From Cytobacillus gottheilii (GTDB lineage: Bacteria > Bacillota > Bacilli > Bacillales > Cytobacillaceae), in NCBI RefSeq assembly GCF_001636345.1, contig NZ_KV440945.1, positions 429,340 through 493,339 on the forward strand: a stretch of DNA of 64,000 nt, in the 5' to 3' direction. Positions 47,887-56,751 of this stretch are shown one piece after another. Position numbers and translations under genes: made by a program. Under the pieces are notes generated by a model, which searched no databases, was not told where the DNA came from, and saw only the letters and a list, made by a program, of their open reading frames with translations. Position 1 is the stretch's first letter. Every line of letters starts with the position of its first letter.

Positions 47887-47920
47887 AAAACAGGCAAGTT
47901 TTCTCTCTTGCCTGTTTTTT
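47887..47920 (+). terminator. Terminator of rpmE
   Basis: AAAACAGGCAAG / CTTGCCTGTTTT, 8-base loop, followed by T residues. Confidence 0.92.
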
Positions 47921-48010
47921 ATTGCAATAATACTACTTATAAACCTGATTTTTCCCTTATCATCGCTGCATTTTGCATGCAGATGAGGCTGTAGGAAGGA
48001 GATGCCGTTT

Positions 48011-48631
48011 GTGTATGTAATGAAACATCATGGGTGGGTGGAAGTAATTTGCGGCAGTATGTTTTCTGGTAAATCTGAGGAATTAATCAGTCGTGTCAGA
48101 CGATCTCAGTTTGCAAAGCAAAAGATTGCTGTTTTCAAACCGCAAATAGATAACAGATATAGCGAGGAAGCTGTTGTGTCACATGACGGCTCATCCGTTA
48201 TGGCAAAACCGATTGCTCATTCCACTGAAATTTTTCAAAATATCACTTCTGACATTGAAGTGATTGCTATAGATGAAGTTCAATTTTTTGATGATGAGAT
48301 TGTGAATGTTATTCAGCATCTGGCTGATAGCGGACATCGTGTGGTTGCAGCAGGTTTAGACCAGGATTTCCGCGGCGAGCCTTTTGGAGTTATGCCGCGC
48401 TTGATGGCTATTGCTGAGCTAGTGACGAAGCTTCAAGCTGTCTGTGCTGTTTGCGGGTCACCAGCCAGCAGAACACAGCGGCTAATCAACGGTGAACCAG
48501 CTTCATATGATGACCCAATTATCCTTGTTGGCGCATCCGAAGCGTACGAGCCTCGCTGCAGACATCACCATCAGGTACCGAAATCGCCTAATACATTAAA
48601 GAATACAACTGAAACAGAAACATTATCTTAA
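48011..48631 (+). CDS. tdk: Thymidine kinase
   Basis: 206 residues, type II TK for thymidine salvage. Walker A GSMFSGKS (15-22), DEVQFFD (Walker B) and a zinc site from [13 protein letters not shown] and CRHHH. The GTG at 48011 lies 9 bases after AAGGAG and gives MYVMKHHGW, like the B. subtilis start; the ATG at 48002 overlaps the ribosome binding site. Confidence 0.95.
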   Translation: MYVMKHHGWVEVICGSMFSGKSEELISRVRRSQFAKQKIAVFKPQIDNRYSEEAVVSHDGSSVMAKPIAHSTEIFQNITSDIEVIAIDEVQFFDDEIVNVIQHLADSGHRVVAAGLDQDFRGEPFGVMPRLMAIAELVTKLQAVCAVCGSPASRTQRLINGEPASYDDPIILVGASEAYEPRCRHHHQVPKSPNTLKNTTETETLS

Positions 48632-48634
48632 GCT

Positions 48635-48666
48635 AAGCTGTCTGGATTTTACCAGACAGCTTTTTT
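48635..48666 (+). terminator. Terminator of tdk
   Basis: AAGCTGTCTGG / CCAGACAGCTT, 6-base loop, then a T run. Confidence 0.92.
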
Positions 48667-48732
48667 CACTTCCTATATTTGGACTGAGAAACGTTCGTCT
48701 CAGCGGATATCCTAATAACAGGAGGTGTTAGC

Positions 48733-49191
48733 ATGAAATTGTTCTTTATTATGCTTTCTGCGGCATTTTTTATGGCAGGATGTGCGCAAAATGGAACCCA
48801 AAACGAAGTTCAAAATACGCGTAGTCTTTATGGTCAAAACGAGACCTCAAATGGAACCACGTTTCTTTCGAATTCCAATAGTGAGCGGGACGAGCAAATC
48901 CAACGTACACGGGAGCATACGATGGACGAACAAAATCCCAACTTCTTAAATTTAGACGGCAATGCAGTTGATCAATCTGATGATATCAATCATGCGAAAG
49001 AAACGGTGCGTATAGCTGGCTTTGAAACGGACCAGGTGTGGATTAATGGGGAAAAGCTGTGGGTAACTGCTTTTCACAATGACAGGATGAACCAGGAAGA
49101 AAAAATTGATGCGGAAGCAAAATTGCATAAAGCACTTGTGAAGGCGCTGCCTCGTTATGACATAGAAGTACGAGTAAATGAAGAGCGGTAA
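48733..49191 (+). CDS. Small lipoprotein, YhcN/YlaJ-like
   Basis: 152 residues. Signal peptide with lipobox MAGC (Cys17), an Asn/Gln/Ser-rich linker (about 18-85), and a short folded part (IAGFETDQVWINGEKLWVTA ... LVKALPRYDIEVRV). The C-terminal pattern resembles YhcN/YlaJ sporulation lipoproteins, but I hold this loosely. ATG after GGAGGTG. Single gene with its own terminator shared with the convergent gene. Confidence 0.7.
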   Translation: MKLFFIMLSAAFFMAGCAQNGTQNEVQNTRSLYGQNETSNGTTFLSNSNSERDEQIQRTREHTMDEQNPNFLNLDGNAVDQSDDINHAKETVRIAGFETDQVWINGEKLWVTAFHNDRMNQEEKIDAEAKLHKALVKALPRYDIEVRVNEER

Positions 49192-49196
49192 AAACA

Positions 49197-49224
49197 AAAC
49201 GGCAGCAGCTGCTGCCGTTTCTTT
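49197..49224. terminator. Bidirectional terminator
   Basis: A perfect 12-bp palindromic stem (AAACGGCAGCAG / CTGCTGCCGTTT) between convergent genes. Confidence 0.88.
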
Positions 49225-49233
49225 ATAGCCCGA

Positions 49234-50196
49234 TCAAGCGGCTTTCTTTTTTAGAGAGGGTTTTGAAACAGATACATAGCTTTGCAAAGCCATTCCAATC
49301 ATAACAAGTAACAGGCCGGTAAGCGAGATCGGTGTTGGGAAGGCGGCAGATAAAAAGAGGATCTCACCTGCAAGGGCGAAAAGGACCTCCATTGACTGCG
49401 TGGCTTCAACGGCACCGAGCTTCTGCATATCATTTTTCACAAGATCAGTTGCTGCAAAAAATAACACCGTTGCGAATACTCCTGATAAAAGAGCGACAAG
49501 ACCTGATTGCGTTAATTGAGCAGTGCTTGGCACACCAGATGTGACAAAGCCGACAATCGCCAGAATGATCCAAAGCGGTAAACTTGCGATCGTCATGCCA
49601 AGCACGCGCTGATAGGCGTTCAATCTGTCCGCACTGACCTCCATCATTTTGCGATTTCCGAGCGGATATGCAAACGACGCTATTACAATGGGAATTATGC
49701 ATAGCAGCATTTCTTGAATAGAAATACTTGAAGCGTGATCCCACTGCATAATAGCGACACCTGCCAAAATGATCAGACTCATGGATAGGGCGCGATAGGG
49801 AATTTTGCCCTGCACCTGTATCGTTCCATTGGGTGTTGTGATTTTTTCATAAAATAGTGGTGCAAGCAGGGAACCCGATATAATTGTAATTTGCCATGTA
49901 CTTGCAATGAGCCAGCCAGGACCGTAGGCGGCCGCAAAACAGAGGGGAGCATAAAAAAGTCCAAAGCCGATGGTGCTCCAGAGCATCCATTTTCTCGGGG
50001 CATTCTTCAATTCAGTGAAAACGGGTTTTAGTTTCCCTCGAAACGAAACAATAATAATTAGAAGCGGAATCATAAAAAAGTAGCGGAGCGATGCACTCCA
50101 GAGCCAGCTGCCGCCTGACATCTCCATTGAGCGGTTCAGCACAAACGTAAAAGCAAAGAAAAAAGCAGACAAGACTCCGAGCAGGATAGCCTTCAT
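49234..50196 (-). CDS. DMT-superfamily multidrug efflux-type transporter (EmrE/EamA-like)
   Basis: 320 residues with ten predicted membrane helices in two repeated halves. Blocks such as GVLSAFFFAFTFVLNRSMEM, YGPGWLIASTWQITIISGSL and GVFATVLFFAATDLVKND fit the multidrug-resistance efflux subgroup of drug/metabolite transporters. The substrate is unknown. ATG after GGAGG. It has no counterpart at this place in the B. subtilis order that I recall, so it is probably an insertion between tdk and prfA. Confidence 0.82.
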   Translation of the reverse strand: MKAILLGVLSAFFFAFTFVLNRSMEMSGGSWLWSASLRYFFMIPLLIIIVSFRGKLKPVFTELKNAPRKWMLWSTIGFGLFYAPLCFAAAYGPGWLIASTWQITIISGSLLAPLFYEKITTPNGTIQVQGKIPYRALSMSLIILAGVAIMQWDHASSISIQEMLLCIIPIVIASFAYPLGNRKMMEVSADRLNAYQRVLGMTIASLPLWIILAIVGFVTSGVPSTAQLTQSGLVALLSGVFATVLFFAATDLVKNDMQKLGAVEATQSMEVLFALAGEILFLSAAFPTPISLTGLLLVMIGMALQSYVSVSKPSLKKKAA

Positions 50197-50366
50197 TGTA
50201 AAACCTCCTTAACCATTTACAGCGATAAAGTATAAGAGAGCAGGAAACCTTGTTTTAACGAAGCAGCAGGGTGAGTATAACGTATGAAGTATAATAAACT
50301 TCCCATTCTTTCCATTTACTATAAGGGATATAGGTAGAGGGAGCAAGACCTTATTTTGATTTCATT

Positions 50367-50395
50367 TTGACTGTGGAATACGGCTATACTATAAT
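50367..50395 (+). promoter_or_regulatory. Sigma-A promoter of prfA-prmC
   Basis: TTGACT, 17 bases, TATAAT, leaving a leader of about 165 bases. Nothing else is recognisable in the 370-bp spacer. Confidence 0.85.
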
Positions 50396-50566
50396 TAGAA
50401 TGTTATCCATACGGCTTGATCTGCTGGCTGGTTGTAAATGTTTCAAGATAGCTAGATATCAGCCATGCATTTTTTAATAAAAAATTACATAAAGTTTATC
50501 TTCCTATGGAGTCAAGCAACTCCTATGAAGCGTAACTTTTCTTAATAACAATTGAGGTGAAGAACT

Positions 50567-51640
50567 GTGTTTGATCGTCTTCAAGCAGTCGAAGACCGCT
50601 ATGAGCGGCTGAATGAGCTTTTAAGTGATCCGGAAATCGTCAACGATCCGAAAAAGCTCCGTGAATATTCTAAAGAACAATCAGGCATTCAAGAAACAGT
50701 AGAAGTTTATAGAGAGTACAAAAGTGTAAAAGAACAGCTTCAGGATGCAAAAGCCATGCTGGAAGAAAAGCTGGATGCAGACATGCGTGAAATGGTAAAG
50801 GAAGAGCTATCTGAGCTCGAAGAAACCATTGAAGAGCTGCAAGCGCGCTTAAAAATTCTCTTAATACCGAAGGATCCGAATGACGATAAAAACGTTATCA
50901 TGGAAATTCGCGGAGCAGCAGGCGGAGATGAAGCCGCTCTATTTGCTGGAGATCTATACCGGATGTACAGCCGCTATGCAGAAGTGCAAGGCTGGAAAAT
51001 TGATGTCATTGAAGCAAGTTCAACTGGTGTTGGCGGCTACAAGGAAATCATTTTTATGATAAACGGAAACGGAGCTTTCTCAAAGCTTAAATTTGAAAAC
51101 GGTGCACACCGTGTACAGCGTGTCCCTGAAACAGAATCAGGCGGCCGTATCCATACTTCAACAGCAACCGTTGCTGTCCTTCCAGAGGCAGAAGAAGTAG
51201 AAATCGACATCCATGATAAGGATATCCGTGTGGATACATTCGCATCAAGCGGTCCAGGCGGGCAAAGTGTTAATACAACGATGTCAGCTGTCCGTTTGAC
51301 TCACTTGCCGACTGGTGTTGTTGTATCGTGTCAGGATGAAAAATCACAAATCAAAAACAAAGAAAAAGCAATGAAAGTTCTTCGCGCGCGTGTTTATGAT
51401 AAATTCCAGCAAGAAGCTCAAGCGGAATACGATCAGCAGCGTAAATCTGCGGTAGGTACAGGCGATCGTTCAGAACGTATCCGTACGTACAATTTCCCGC
51501 AAAACCGCGTAACCGATCACCGCATCGGCTTAACGATTCAAAAGCTGGATCAAATCCTGCAAGGAAAGCTTGATGAAGTGATTGATACACTTATTATGGA
51601 AGAGCAATCCGCTAAGCTGGAAGCGGCTTCGAATGAGTAA
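50567..51640 (+). CDS. prfA: Peptide chain release factor 1
   Basis: 357 residues. RF1 anticodon tripeptide site P-E-T in [14 protein letters not shown] (PxT, UAA/UAG specific), and the GGQ motif at 231-233 in [15 protein letters not shown] start after GAGGTGA. The stop overlaps the next gene, whose product methylates the GGQ glutamine. Confidence 0.97.
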   Translation: MFDRLQAVEDRYERLNELLSDPEIVNDPKKLREYSKEQSGIQETVEVYREYKSVKEQLQDAKAMLEEKLDADMREMVKEELSELEETIEELQARLKILLIPKDPNDDKNVIMEIRGAAGGDEAALFAGDLYRMYSRYAEVQGWKIDVIEASSTGVGGYKEIIFMINGNGAFSKLKFENGAHRVQRVPETESGGRIHTSTATVAVLPEAEEVEIDIHDKDIRVDTFASSGPGGQSVNTTMSAVRLTHLPTGVVVSCQDEKSQIKNKEKAMKVLRARVYDKFQQEAQAEYDQQRKSAVGTGDRSERIRTYNFPQNRVTDHRIGLTIQKLDQILQGKLDEVIDTLIMEEQSAKLEAASNE

Positions 51641-52493
51641 TAGCATGCGAGTGTTTGAAGCCCTTAATTGGGCTTCTTCCTTTTTAAAGGATAAAGGAAG
51701 AGACGAAAATGCGGGAGACATTTTGCTGAGGCATTTCTTAGAGATGAATTATGCTCAAATGCTTGCTTCCCTTCAGGATGAACTGGAGGAAGAGAAGCTT
51801 GCGCAATTCCAAAACGCCGTGGTGCTTCATGGTGAAGGAAGACCGGTTCAGTACATTATGGGATATGAGTATTTTTATGGCCGTATGTTTCGAGTGAATG
51901 AGGATACACTTATTCCAAGGCCGGAAACAGAAGAACTGGTTTTAGAAGCGATTAAAAGGATAGAGCGCAAATTTAATCAGCCTGAGATCGCTGCGGCGGA
52001 TATTGGCACAGGCAGCGGAGCTATTGCCGTAACCTTAAAGCTTGAAATGCCCAAACTTCGAGTAACAGCAACAGATATATATGCACCGACACTGCAAATG
52101 GCTGCACATAATGCTGGGGAACTTCATGCTGATATTGAATTCATCGAAGGGAATCTGCTTGAACCTTTCATTAGTGAAGGCCGAACCTTTGATGTTATTC
52201 TTTCGAACCCTCCTTATATTCCAGATAGTGATAAAAGCTGGATGTCCGAAGTTGTTACAGCACATGAACCGCATCGGGCTTTGTTTGCAGGCGTAGATGG
52301 ACTGACGATCTATCGTGATCTCATAAAGCAGCTGCCCGCTGTCTTAAATCCATCAGCCATTGTGGGCTTCGAAGTCGGAGCAGGACAAAGTGAAGCAGTC
52401 AAGCAGCTGCTGCAGAATACTTTTCCAAAAGCATCTATTCAAGTTGTATATGATATCAATGGCAAAGATCGTATGGTCTTTGCGGAAATGTAA
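51633..52493 (+). CDS. prmC: Release factor glutamine methyltransferase
   Basis: 286 residues. SAM-binding motif [14 protein letters not shown] and catalytic NPPY (192-195) are present; the N-terminal helical domain binds the release factor. It methylates the Gln of GGQ in RF1/RF2. The ATG at 51633 lies inside the last codons of prfA (8-base overlap), so translational coupling is likely; ATG at 51645 is an alternative. Confidence 0.96.
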   Translation: MSNSMRVFEALNWASSFLKDKGRDENAGDILLRHFLEMNYAQMLASLQDELEEEKLAQFQNAVVLHGEGRPVQYIMGYEYFYGRMFRVNEDTLIPRPETEELVLEAIKRIERKFNQPEIAAADIGTGSGAIAVTLKLEMPKLRVTATDIYAPTLQMAAHNAGELHADIEFIEGNLLEPFISEGRTFDVILSNPPYIPDSDKSWMSEVVTAHEPHRALFAGVDGLTIYRDLIKQLPAVLNPSAIVGFEVGAGQSEAVKQLLQNTFPKASIQVVYDINGKDRMVFAEM

Positions 52494-52495
52494 GA

Positions 52496-52523
52496 AACTA
52501 TCTCCGGGCGGGGGTAGTTTTTT
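52496..52523 (+). terminator. Terminator of prfA-prmC
   Basis: AACTATCTCC / GGGGGTAGTT with a GGGC loop and wobbles, then six T; it starts 3 bases after the prmC stop. Confidence 0.85.
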
Positions 52524-52580
52524 GTATAAAGTGTGGGTGGATTCCTCGCGCTATGCGGAAATTCAAGAGGAAAAAGACAG

Positions 52581-52965
52581 TTTGATAGGAAAAGTTGATA
52601 TTTTGAAAGGAAAAACGAAAAGTTTGATAGGAAAACCAGAAAATTTGATAGGAAAACCGTTTAGTTTGATAGGAAAATTAAAAATTTTGATAGGAAAGAC
52701 AGAAAATGAATTGGAAAGCATCATAAAAAGAGCGGAAACCTGTTCGAATGATCGAAAAACCCAGCAAAAAGACCGAAAACCCAATCCAATTGATCGAAGT
52801 GACCTGGGAAATGATCGAAAAACCATTGGAAATAACCGAAATCCACACTTCTCCATGCAAAAGAGATCCCTAAACAAGGTCCCAATGCGAGTTTGACCGA
52901 AAACCGATCCAATTTATTGAAATGATCCGGGAACCGATCAAAAAACCCATGAACATAACCCAAAT
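52581..52965 (+). repeat. Composite phased 21-bp array B (same design as array A)
   Basis: Cores TTTGATAGGAAA (one reads TTTGAAAGGAAA) begin at 52581, 52602, 52623, 52644, 52665 and 52686. After two decayed units, cores of TGAYCGAAAA type begin at 52749, 52770, 52791, 52812 and 52833, all 21 bp apart. A last, decayed group (TGACCGAAAA at 52894, then about 52915, 52935, 52955) follows. Unit positions can be laid on array A at 25146 with a constant offset of 27,435 bp. It starts 57 bp past the prmC terminator. Confidence 0.93.
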
Positions 52966-53066
52966 CACTCACTCTCCATCCAACCCCTCCAAACCACATC
53001 AAACCAACTCGCCTCATCCACTCATACAATCAATCATTCAAGGAAATAATCTTAAAGGTACATACA

Positions 53067-53117
53067 TTGACATATAACCAAAAGGTGTTATATTATTCAA
53101 AGTGAAACCAAATGGTT
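53067..53117 (+). promoter_or_regulatory. Promoter with twin palindromic operators for the SRPBCC/ArsR genes
   Basis: TTGACA (53067), 16 bases, TATATT (53089). One palindrome-like site (AACCAAAAGGTGTT, from 53076) lies between the -35 and -10, and a second (AACCAAATGGTT, 53106-53117) lies just past the start site; the two are 30 bp apart. This is the usual layout for repression by an ArsR-type protein. Confidence 0.7.
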
Positions 53118-53137
53118 CTATATAAGGAGGACTTTCA

Positions 53138-53554
53138 ATGGAAGCTTTACAAGATATTAAACAAACAGTGATGATTGAGGCGCCAATTCAGAAAGTGTGG
53201 GATAAAGTTTCAACTCCAAAAGGAATTGAATTATGGTTTATGCCTAATGATTTTAAACTTGAGGAGGGCTATGAGTTTCATGTTCAATCTCCTTTCGGTC
53301 CATCACCATGCAAAGTTTTAGAAATTGATGAGCCTAACAAAATTTCTTTTTCATGGGATACAGATGGTTGGGTAGTTACCTTTCTATTAAAAGAGGTAGG
53401 GAATCAAACAGAATTCACTCTTGTCCATGGCGGATGGAAGGCTCCGGATGAAATTCTTCCAAAGCCGAATGAAAAAAGTTCTGTTATACGAGATCGAATG
53501 GATCATGGCTGGGCTGGCATCGTTCAAAACCTTCGCAAGGTTGTTGAAGGGTAA
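53138..53554 (+). CDS. SRPBCC/AHSA1-domain protein
   Basis: 138 residues, the START-like fold often labelled activator of Hsp90 ATPase homologue: [36 protein letters not shown] and [14 protein letters not shown] are typical. Bacterial members bind small hydrophobic ligands; the ligand here is unknown and chaperone work is unlikely. ATG after AAGGAGG. The stop is adjacent to the start of the ArsR gene, so the two form an operon. Confidence 0.88.
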   Translation: MEALQDIKQTVMIEAPIQKVWDKVSTPKGIELWFMPNDFKLEEGYEFHVQSPFGPSPCKVLEIDEPNKISFSWDTDGWVVTFLLKEVGNQTEFTLVHGGWKAPDEILPKPNEKSSVIRDRMDHGWAGIVQNLRKVVEG

Positions 53555-53818
53555 ATGTCAGCAGTTAAACATGATGTCTTTCAGGCTATTGCAGACCCTA
53601 CGAGAAGAGAAGTGCTTCGTCTGCTGGCTAACGAGGAACTGCCGATTTCAAAGATATCCGATCACTTTCCGATTAGCCGCACAGCGGTTGCCAAACATCT
53701 TCATATCCTGTCAGAGGCACAATTGGTGACCGGAAAAAGGGTTGGAAGAGAAAAAATATACACGCTTCACCCTGAGCCGCTGACAGAGGTCCAGCAATGG
53801 CTTTCTTATTACGAATAA
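53555..53818 (+). CDS. ArsR-family winged-helix repressor
   Basis: 87 residues, only the winged helix: AIADPTRREVLRLLANEELP, ISDHFPISRTAVAKHLHILS and a basic wing GKRVGREKIYTL. No metal-site cysteines (no CxC motif), so a non-metal signal is expected. It starts directly after the SRPBCC stop (0-bp gap). ArsR-SRPBCC pairs are common; the palindromes at the promoter are the likely autoregulatory sites. Confidence 0.9.
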   Translation: MSAVKHDVFQAIADPTRREVLRLLANEELPISKISDHFPISRTAVAKHLHILSEAQLVTGKRVGREKIYTLHPEPLTEVQQWLSYYE

Positions 53819-53891
53819 TTCTGGCATAACAAACTGTCAATCCTAAAACACATCGTTGAAAGCGACGACGACCAAAAATAGATGACTTCCT

Positions 53892-53919
53892 AAAACTGCT
53901 TATTATTAAGCAGTTTTTC
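53892..53919 (+). terminator. Terminator of the ArsR operon and insertion site of the intron
   Basis: AACTGCTTA / TAAGCAGTT (4-base loop) with T residues; the intron begins 5 bases after it. Confidence 0.8.
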
Positions 53920-53923
53920 TATT

Positions 53924-55814
53924 GTGTGCCCGGCATGGGTGCAGGCTCTAGGGTGCGAGTCCCGAACGGCGAAGGCAGTAGTAGTCGTAGCTTAAGACAA
54001 GGATATGCGGGGTGACCCTCCTATCTGAAGGAAGTCGGCGGCAAACTTCCGCTCTGAGGAACACGAATCTCATATGAGGCTAGATGACATTGGGTGAGTC
54101 TGCAATACAAGACAAAGTCCATACTGCCAAAGGTGTCACAGAGTAAATGAGGCGGAGACATGGAAGGAAAGTCTGTACTCTTACCCGGGGAGAACCTGTC
54201 GATATGCCGTACTCATGCGGTAAGCCTATCCGTGAGGATAAGTTGAACGACAGGCGTCAGCAGAAGCCATAGTACTTATTCGCTTAAGAGGATAAGGAAG
54301 GGCTGAACCGGTTATGGAAAATAGGAACTAGGCGTATCTTTCCATTCGATGAAACAGAAAACATAGTACCTGTTTAATGAAAGAAACGGTGAATCCGCGG
54401 GGGTCATTAAACAGGGTGGAGAATGAAAAGGACACAAACAGAACACCTATTTACGCGGGAGGTTATATCAATGTTAATGGAACGAATCATGTCACGGGAA
54501 AACCTACTTAATGCGATTAAAAGAGTAGAAAAGAATAAGGGAAAACATGGAGTGGACGAAATGCCCGTCACTGCTCTTCGTGGACATATTATGCTCAACT
54601 GGAGCGAACTGCGAAAATCCCTCTTCGAGGGAACCTATATCCCATCCCCCGTCCGTCGAGTCGAAATCCCGAAACCAGACGGCAAAGGGAAGAGGAAACT
54701 GGGAATCCCAACCGTGACAGACCGTTTCATTCAACAAGCAATCACCCAAGTGCTTACCAGAATGTATGACCCTAGTTTCTCTGAATGTAGCTTCGGCTTT
54801 CGCCCTAACAGGCGAGCGCACCAGGCTGTTAAATTAGCCCAAAGCTATATAGAAGAGGGTTATCGATGGGTAGTCGACATTGACCTTGAAAAGTTCTTTG
54901 ACAAGGTTAACCACGATAGATTAATGAGTAAATTAGCCATGAGGATAAAGGATAGTACTCTCCTCAAACTAATAAGACGGTTCTTAACCTCTGGTGTTAT
55001 GGAAGGCGGACTTGTCAGTCCTAACCTTGAGGGGACACCGCAAGGTGGACCTTTAAGCCCTTTACTTTCGAATATTGTGTTGGATGAACTGGATAAAGAA
55101 CTGGAGCGCAGAGGACATCGCTTTGTCCGCTACGCCGATGATTGTAATATCTATGTGAAATCTAAAAGAGCTGGAGAAAGAGTTATGAAGGCAATGACCC
55201 ATTTTATCGAGAGGAATCTTAAACTGAAGGTTAACAAGGATAAAAGTGCTGTAGACCGCCCTTGGAAAAGGAAATTTCTTGGGTTCAGTTTTACAAGTAA
55301 TCTAAAACCGAAGGTGAGAATATCTCCCCAATCAGTTAAACGGTTTAAAGATAAAATAAGAAAGCTTACAAGCAGACGAAGGTCAATTGCCATGGAAGAT
55401 AGGATTCATAACCTTAACCAATATCTAGTGGGATGGGTTAATTATTATCATTTAGCAGATACCCGTTCAGTAATCGCAAAACTCGAAGGATGGCTTAATC
55501 GAAGGTTAAGAATGATTCGATGGAAGGAATGGAAACTTCCCCAAACGAAGGTCAAGAAACTTATTAAACTAGGTGTTTCGAAAGGGAAAGCATATGAATG
55601 GGGAAATACAAGAAAGGCTTATTGGAGGATATCCAAAAGTCCAATTCTTCATAAAACATTAGGGAAAGCCTACTGGCTTTCCCTTGGGTTAAAAAGTATT
55701 TCTGCTAGATATGACTTACAGCGTTCGACTTAATCGGAACCGCCGTATACGGAACCGTACGTACGGTGGTGTGAGAGGGATAAATGGAGGTTAATCGCCT
55801 CCCCCTATCTCAAT
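53924..55814 (+). mobile_element. Group II intron, class C-like
   Basis: The 5' end is GTGTGCCCGGCATGGGTGCA (group II GUGYG start). The 3' end holds domain V (about 55738-55780: GGAACCGCCGTATACGGAAC then CCGTACGTACGGTGGTGTGA) and a domain VI stem (GAGAGGG with CCC..TCTC and a bulged A at about 55807). I place the end at 55814 (CTCAAT), 7 bases after that A; it could be a few bases off. It encodes an intact reverse transcriptase without endonuclease domain and lies right after a terminator hairpin, both class C traits. Confidence 0.88.
54423..55733 (+). CDS. ltrA: Group II intron reverse transcriptase/maturase
   Basis: 436 residues, uninterrupted. Reverse transcriptase blocks: KHGVDEMPVTAL, PDGKGKRKLGIPTVTDRFIQ, FGFRPNRRAHQAV, DIDLEKFFDKVNHD, GTPQGGPLSPLLSNI and the active site YADD. 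The maturase X domain follows (YLVGWVNYYHLADTRS). The protein ends there, with no HNH endonuclease. ATG at 54471 has a better ribosome binding site (GGGAGG) than 54423, so the true N-terminus may be 16 residues shorter. It would help the intron splice and retrohome. Confidence 0.93.
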   Translation: MKRTQTEHLFTREVISMLMERIMSRENLLNAIKRVEKNKGKHGVDEMPVTALRGHIMLNWSELRKSLFEGTYIPSPVRRVEIPKPDGKGKRKLGIPTVTDRFIQQAITQVLTRMYDPSFSECSFGFRPNRRAHQAVKLAQSYIEEGYRWVVDIDLEKFFDKVNHDRLMSKLAMRIKDSTLLKLIRRFLTSGVMEGGLVSPNLEGTPQGGPLSPLLSNIVLDELDKELERRGHRFVRYADDCNIYVKSKRAGERVMKAMTHFIERNLKLKVNKDKSAVDRPWKRKFLGFSFTSNLKPKVRISPQSVKRFKDKIRKLTSRRRSIAMEDRIHNLNQYLVGWVNYYHLADTRSVIAKLEGWLNRRLRMIRWKEWKLPQTKVKKLIKLGVSKGKAYEWGNTRKAYWRISKSPILHKTLGKAYWLSLGLKSISARYDLQRST

Positions 55815-55848
55815 TAAAAAGAACAAATAATTTTTTTCCATTTTACTA

Positions 55849-55878
55849 GTTTAAGAATTTCCGAATCTGTCCACAATG
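55849..55878 (+). promoter_or_regulatory. Candidate sigma-F promoter of spoIIR
   Basis: GTTTA, 15 bases, GTCCACAATG. The forespore consensus is GYATA-N15-GGNNANAHTR; there is one mismatch in each element. It lies only 35 bp from the intron end and 27 bp before the spoIIR start. Confidence 0.5.
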
Positions 55879-55904
55879 AGGATATCGAAAGGGTGGTGCC
55901 GGAA

Positions 55905-56600
55905 ATGAAAACAAAATGGACTGTGAACTTATACATTTTATTATTATCGATTGGAACAATTTTTAGTTTATATATACCGCAAACAGAGGTAACGGCTGAT
56001 GAAGAATTGGTGATTCCTAATGAAGCCATTCGACTGCGGATTCTAGCTAATAGTGATTCAGAAGCAGATCAAAATGTGAAAAGATTGGTCAGAGATGCGG
56101 TCAATGAAAAAATTACAGAATGGGTGTCTGATTTAACATCTGTTGAAGAATCTCGCAAACTGCTTCAGTCACGACTGCCGGAGATCCAAGCAATTGCCGA
56201 GAGTGTGGTAGAAGAACAAAATGTCCCGCAGTCAGTCAAAGCAGAGTTTGGGAAGGTAGAGTTCCCTACCAAGCTATATGGTCAGTTTTTATATCCAGCG
56301 GGTGAATATGAGGCCATTTTAATCACACTTGGAGATGGCGACGGAGCTAACTGGTGGTGTGTCCTGTTTCCTCCCCTGTGCTTCCTTGATTTTTCAAATG
56401 GAGTAGCTGTAGGTGAAGGTTTTGAGGAAGATGGGAAAAAGGCTTCTGCTGAAGAAGTGGATACGGAGCAAAAAATTGAAAAGGAAGAAAAGATAGAACA
56501 GGAAGAACAGGAAGAACCGATATACACAGGGGAACAGGATGAAGAAGAGGTAGAGGTTAAGTTTTTCCTAGTGGAAATTTGGAATAAGATTTTTGGATAA
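55905..56600 (+). CDS. spoIIR: Stage II sporulation protein R
   Basis: 231 residues. Signal sequence (LYILLLSIGTIFSLYIP), then the conserved domain with IPNEAIRLRILANSDSEADQ, VEFPTKLYGQFLYPAGEYEA and GDGDGANWWCVLFPPLCFLD. It is made in the forespore, secreted into the intermembrane space and triggers SpoIIGA to process pro-sigma-E. The C-terminal 60 residues are acidic and variable. The ATG at 55905 is used; GTG codons upstream overlap the GGTGG ribosome binding site. Confidence 0.95.
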   Translation: MKTKWTVNLYILLLSIGTIFSLYIPQTEVTADEELVIPNEAIRLRILANSDSEADQNVKRLVRDAVNEKITEWVSDLTSVEESRKLLQSRLPEIQAIAESVVEEQNVPQSVKAEFGKVEFPTKLYGQFLYPAGEYEAILITLGDGDGANWWCVLFPPLCFLDFSNGVAVGEGFEEDGKKASAEEVDTEQKIEKEEKIEQEEQEEPIYTGEQDEEEVEVKFFLVEIWNKIFG

Positions 56601-56608
56601 GCATTTGT

Positions 56609-56646
56609 GGCGCAGGGATGACTTTTTTCTCTGCGTCTTTTCTTTT
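56609..56646 (+). terminator. Terminator of spoIIR
   Basis: GGCGCAG / CTGCGTC (15-base loop, one wobble) followed by TTTTCTTTT. Confidence 0.65.
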
Positions 56647-56685
56647 AAAAGTCTAGAGGAAAATTATAGTAACTTTCTTTAAGGT

Positions 56686-56710
56686 GTTTCAATCTATCAA
56701 AATCGGATAT
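56686..56710 (+). promoter_or_regulatory. Candidate sigma-B promoter of gsiB
   Basis: GTTTCA, 13 bases, GGATAT; one mismatch in each half to GTTTAA-N12/14-GGGTAT. GsiB is a classic sigma-B product in B. subtilis. Confidence 0.65.
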
Positions 56711-56751
56711 TTATATGAATGTAACATCAAACAACAAAGGAGATGGATACA

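Noticed and set aside
52360-52896. Open frames on both strands across array B
   Set aside because: They arise because a 21-bp period is a multiple of three. They start inside prmC or have no ribosome binding site, and composition is that of the repeat.
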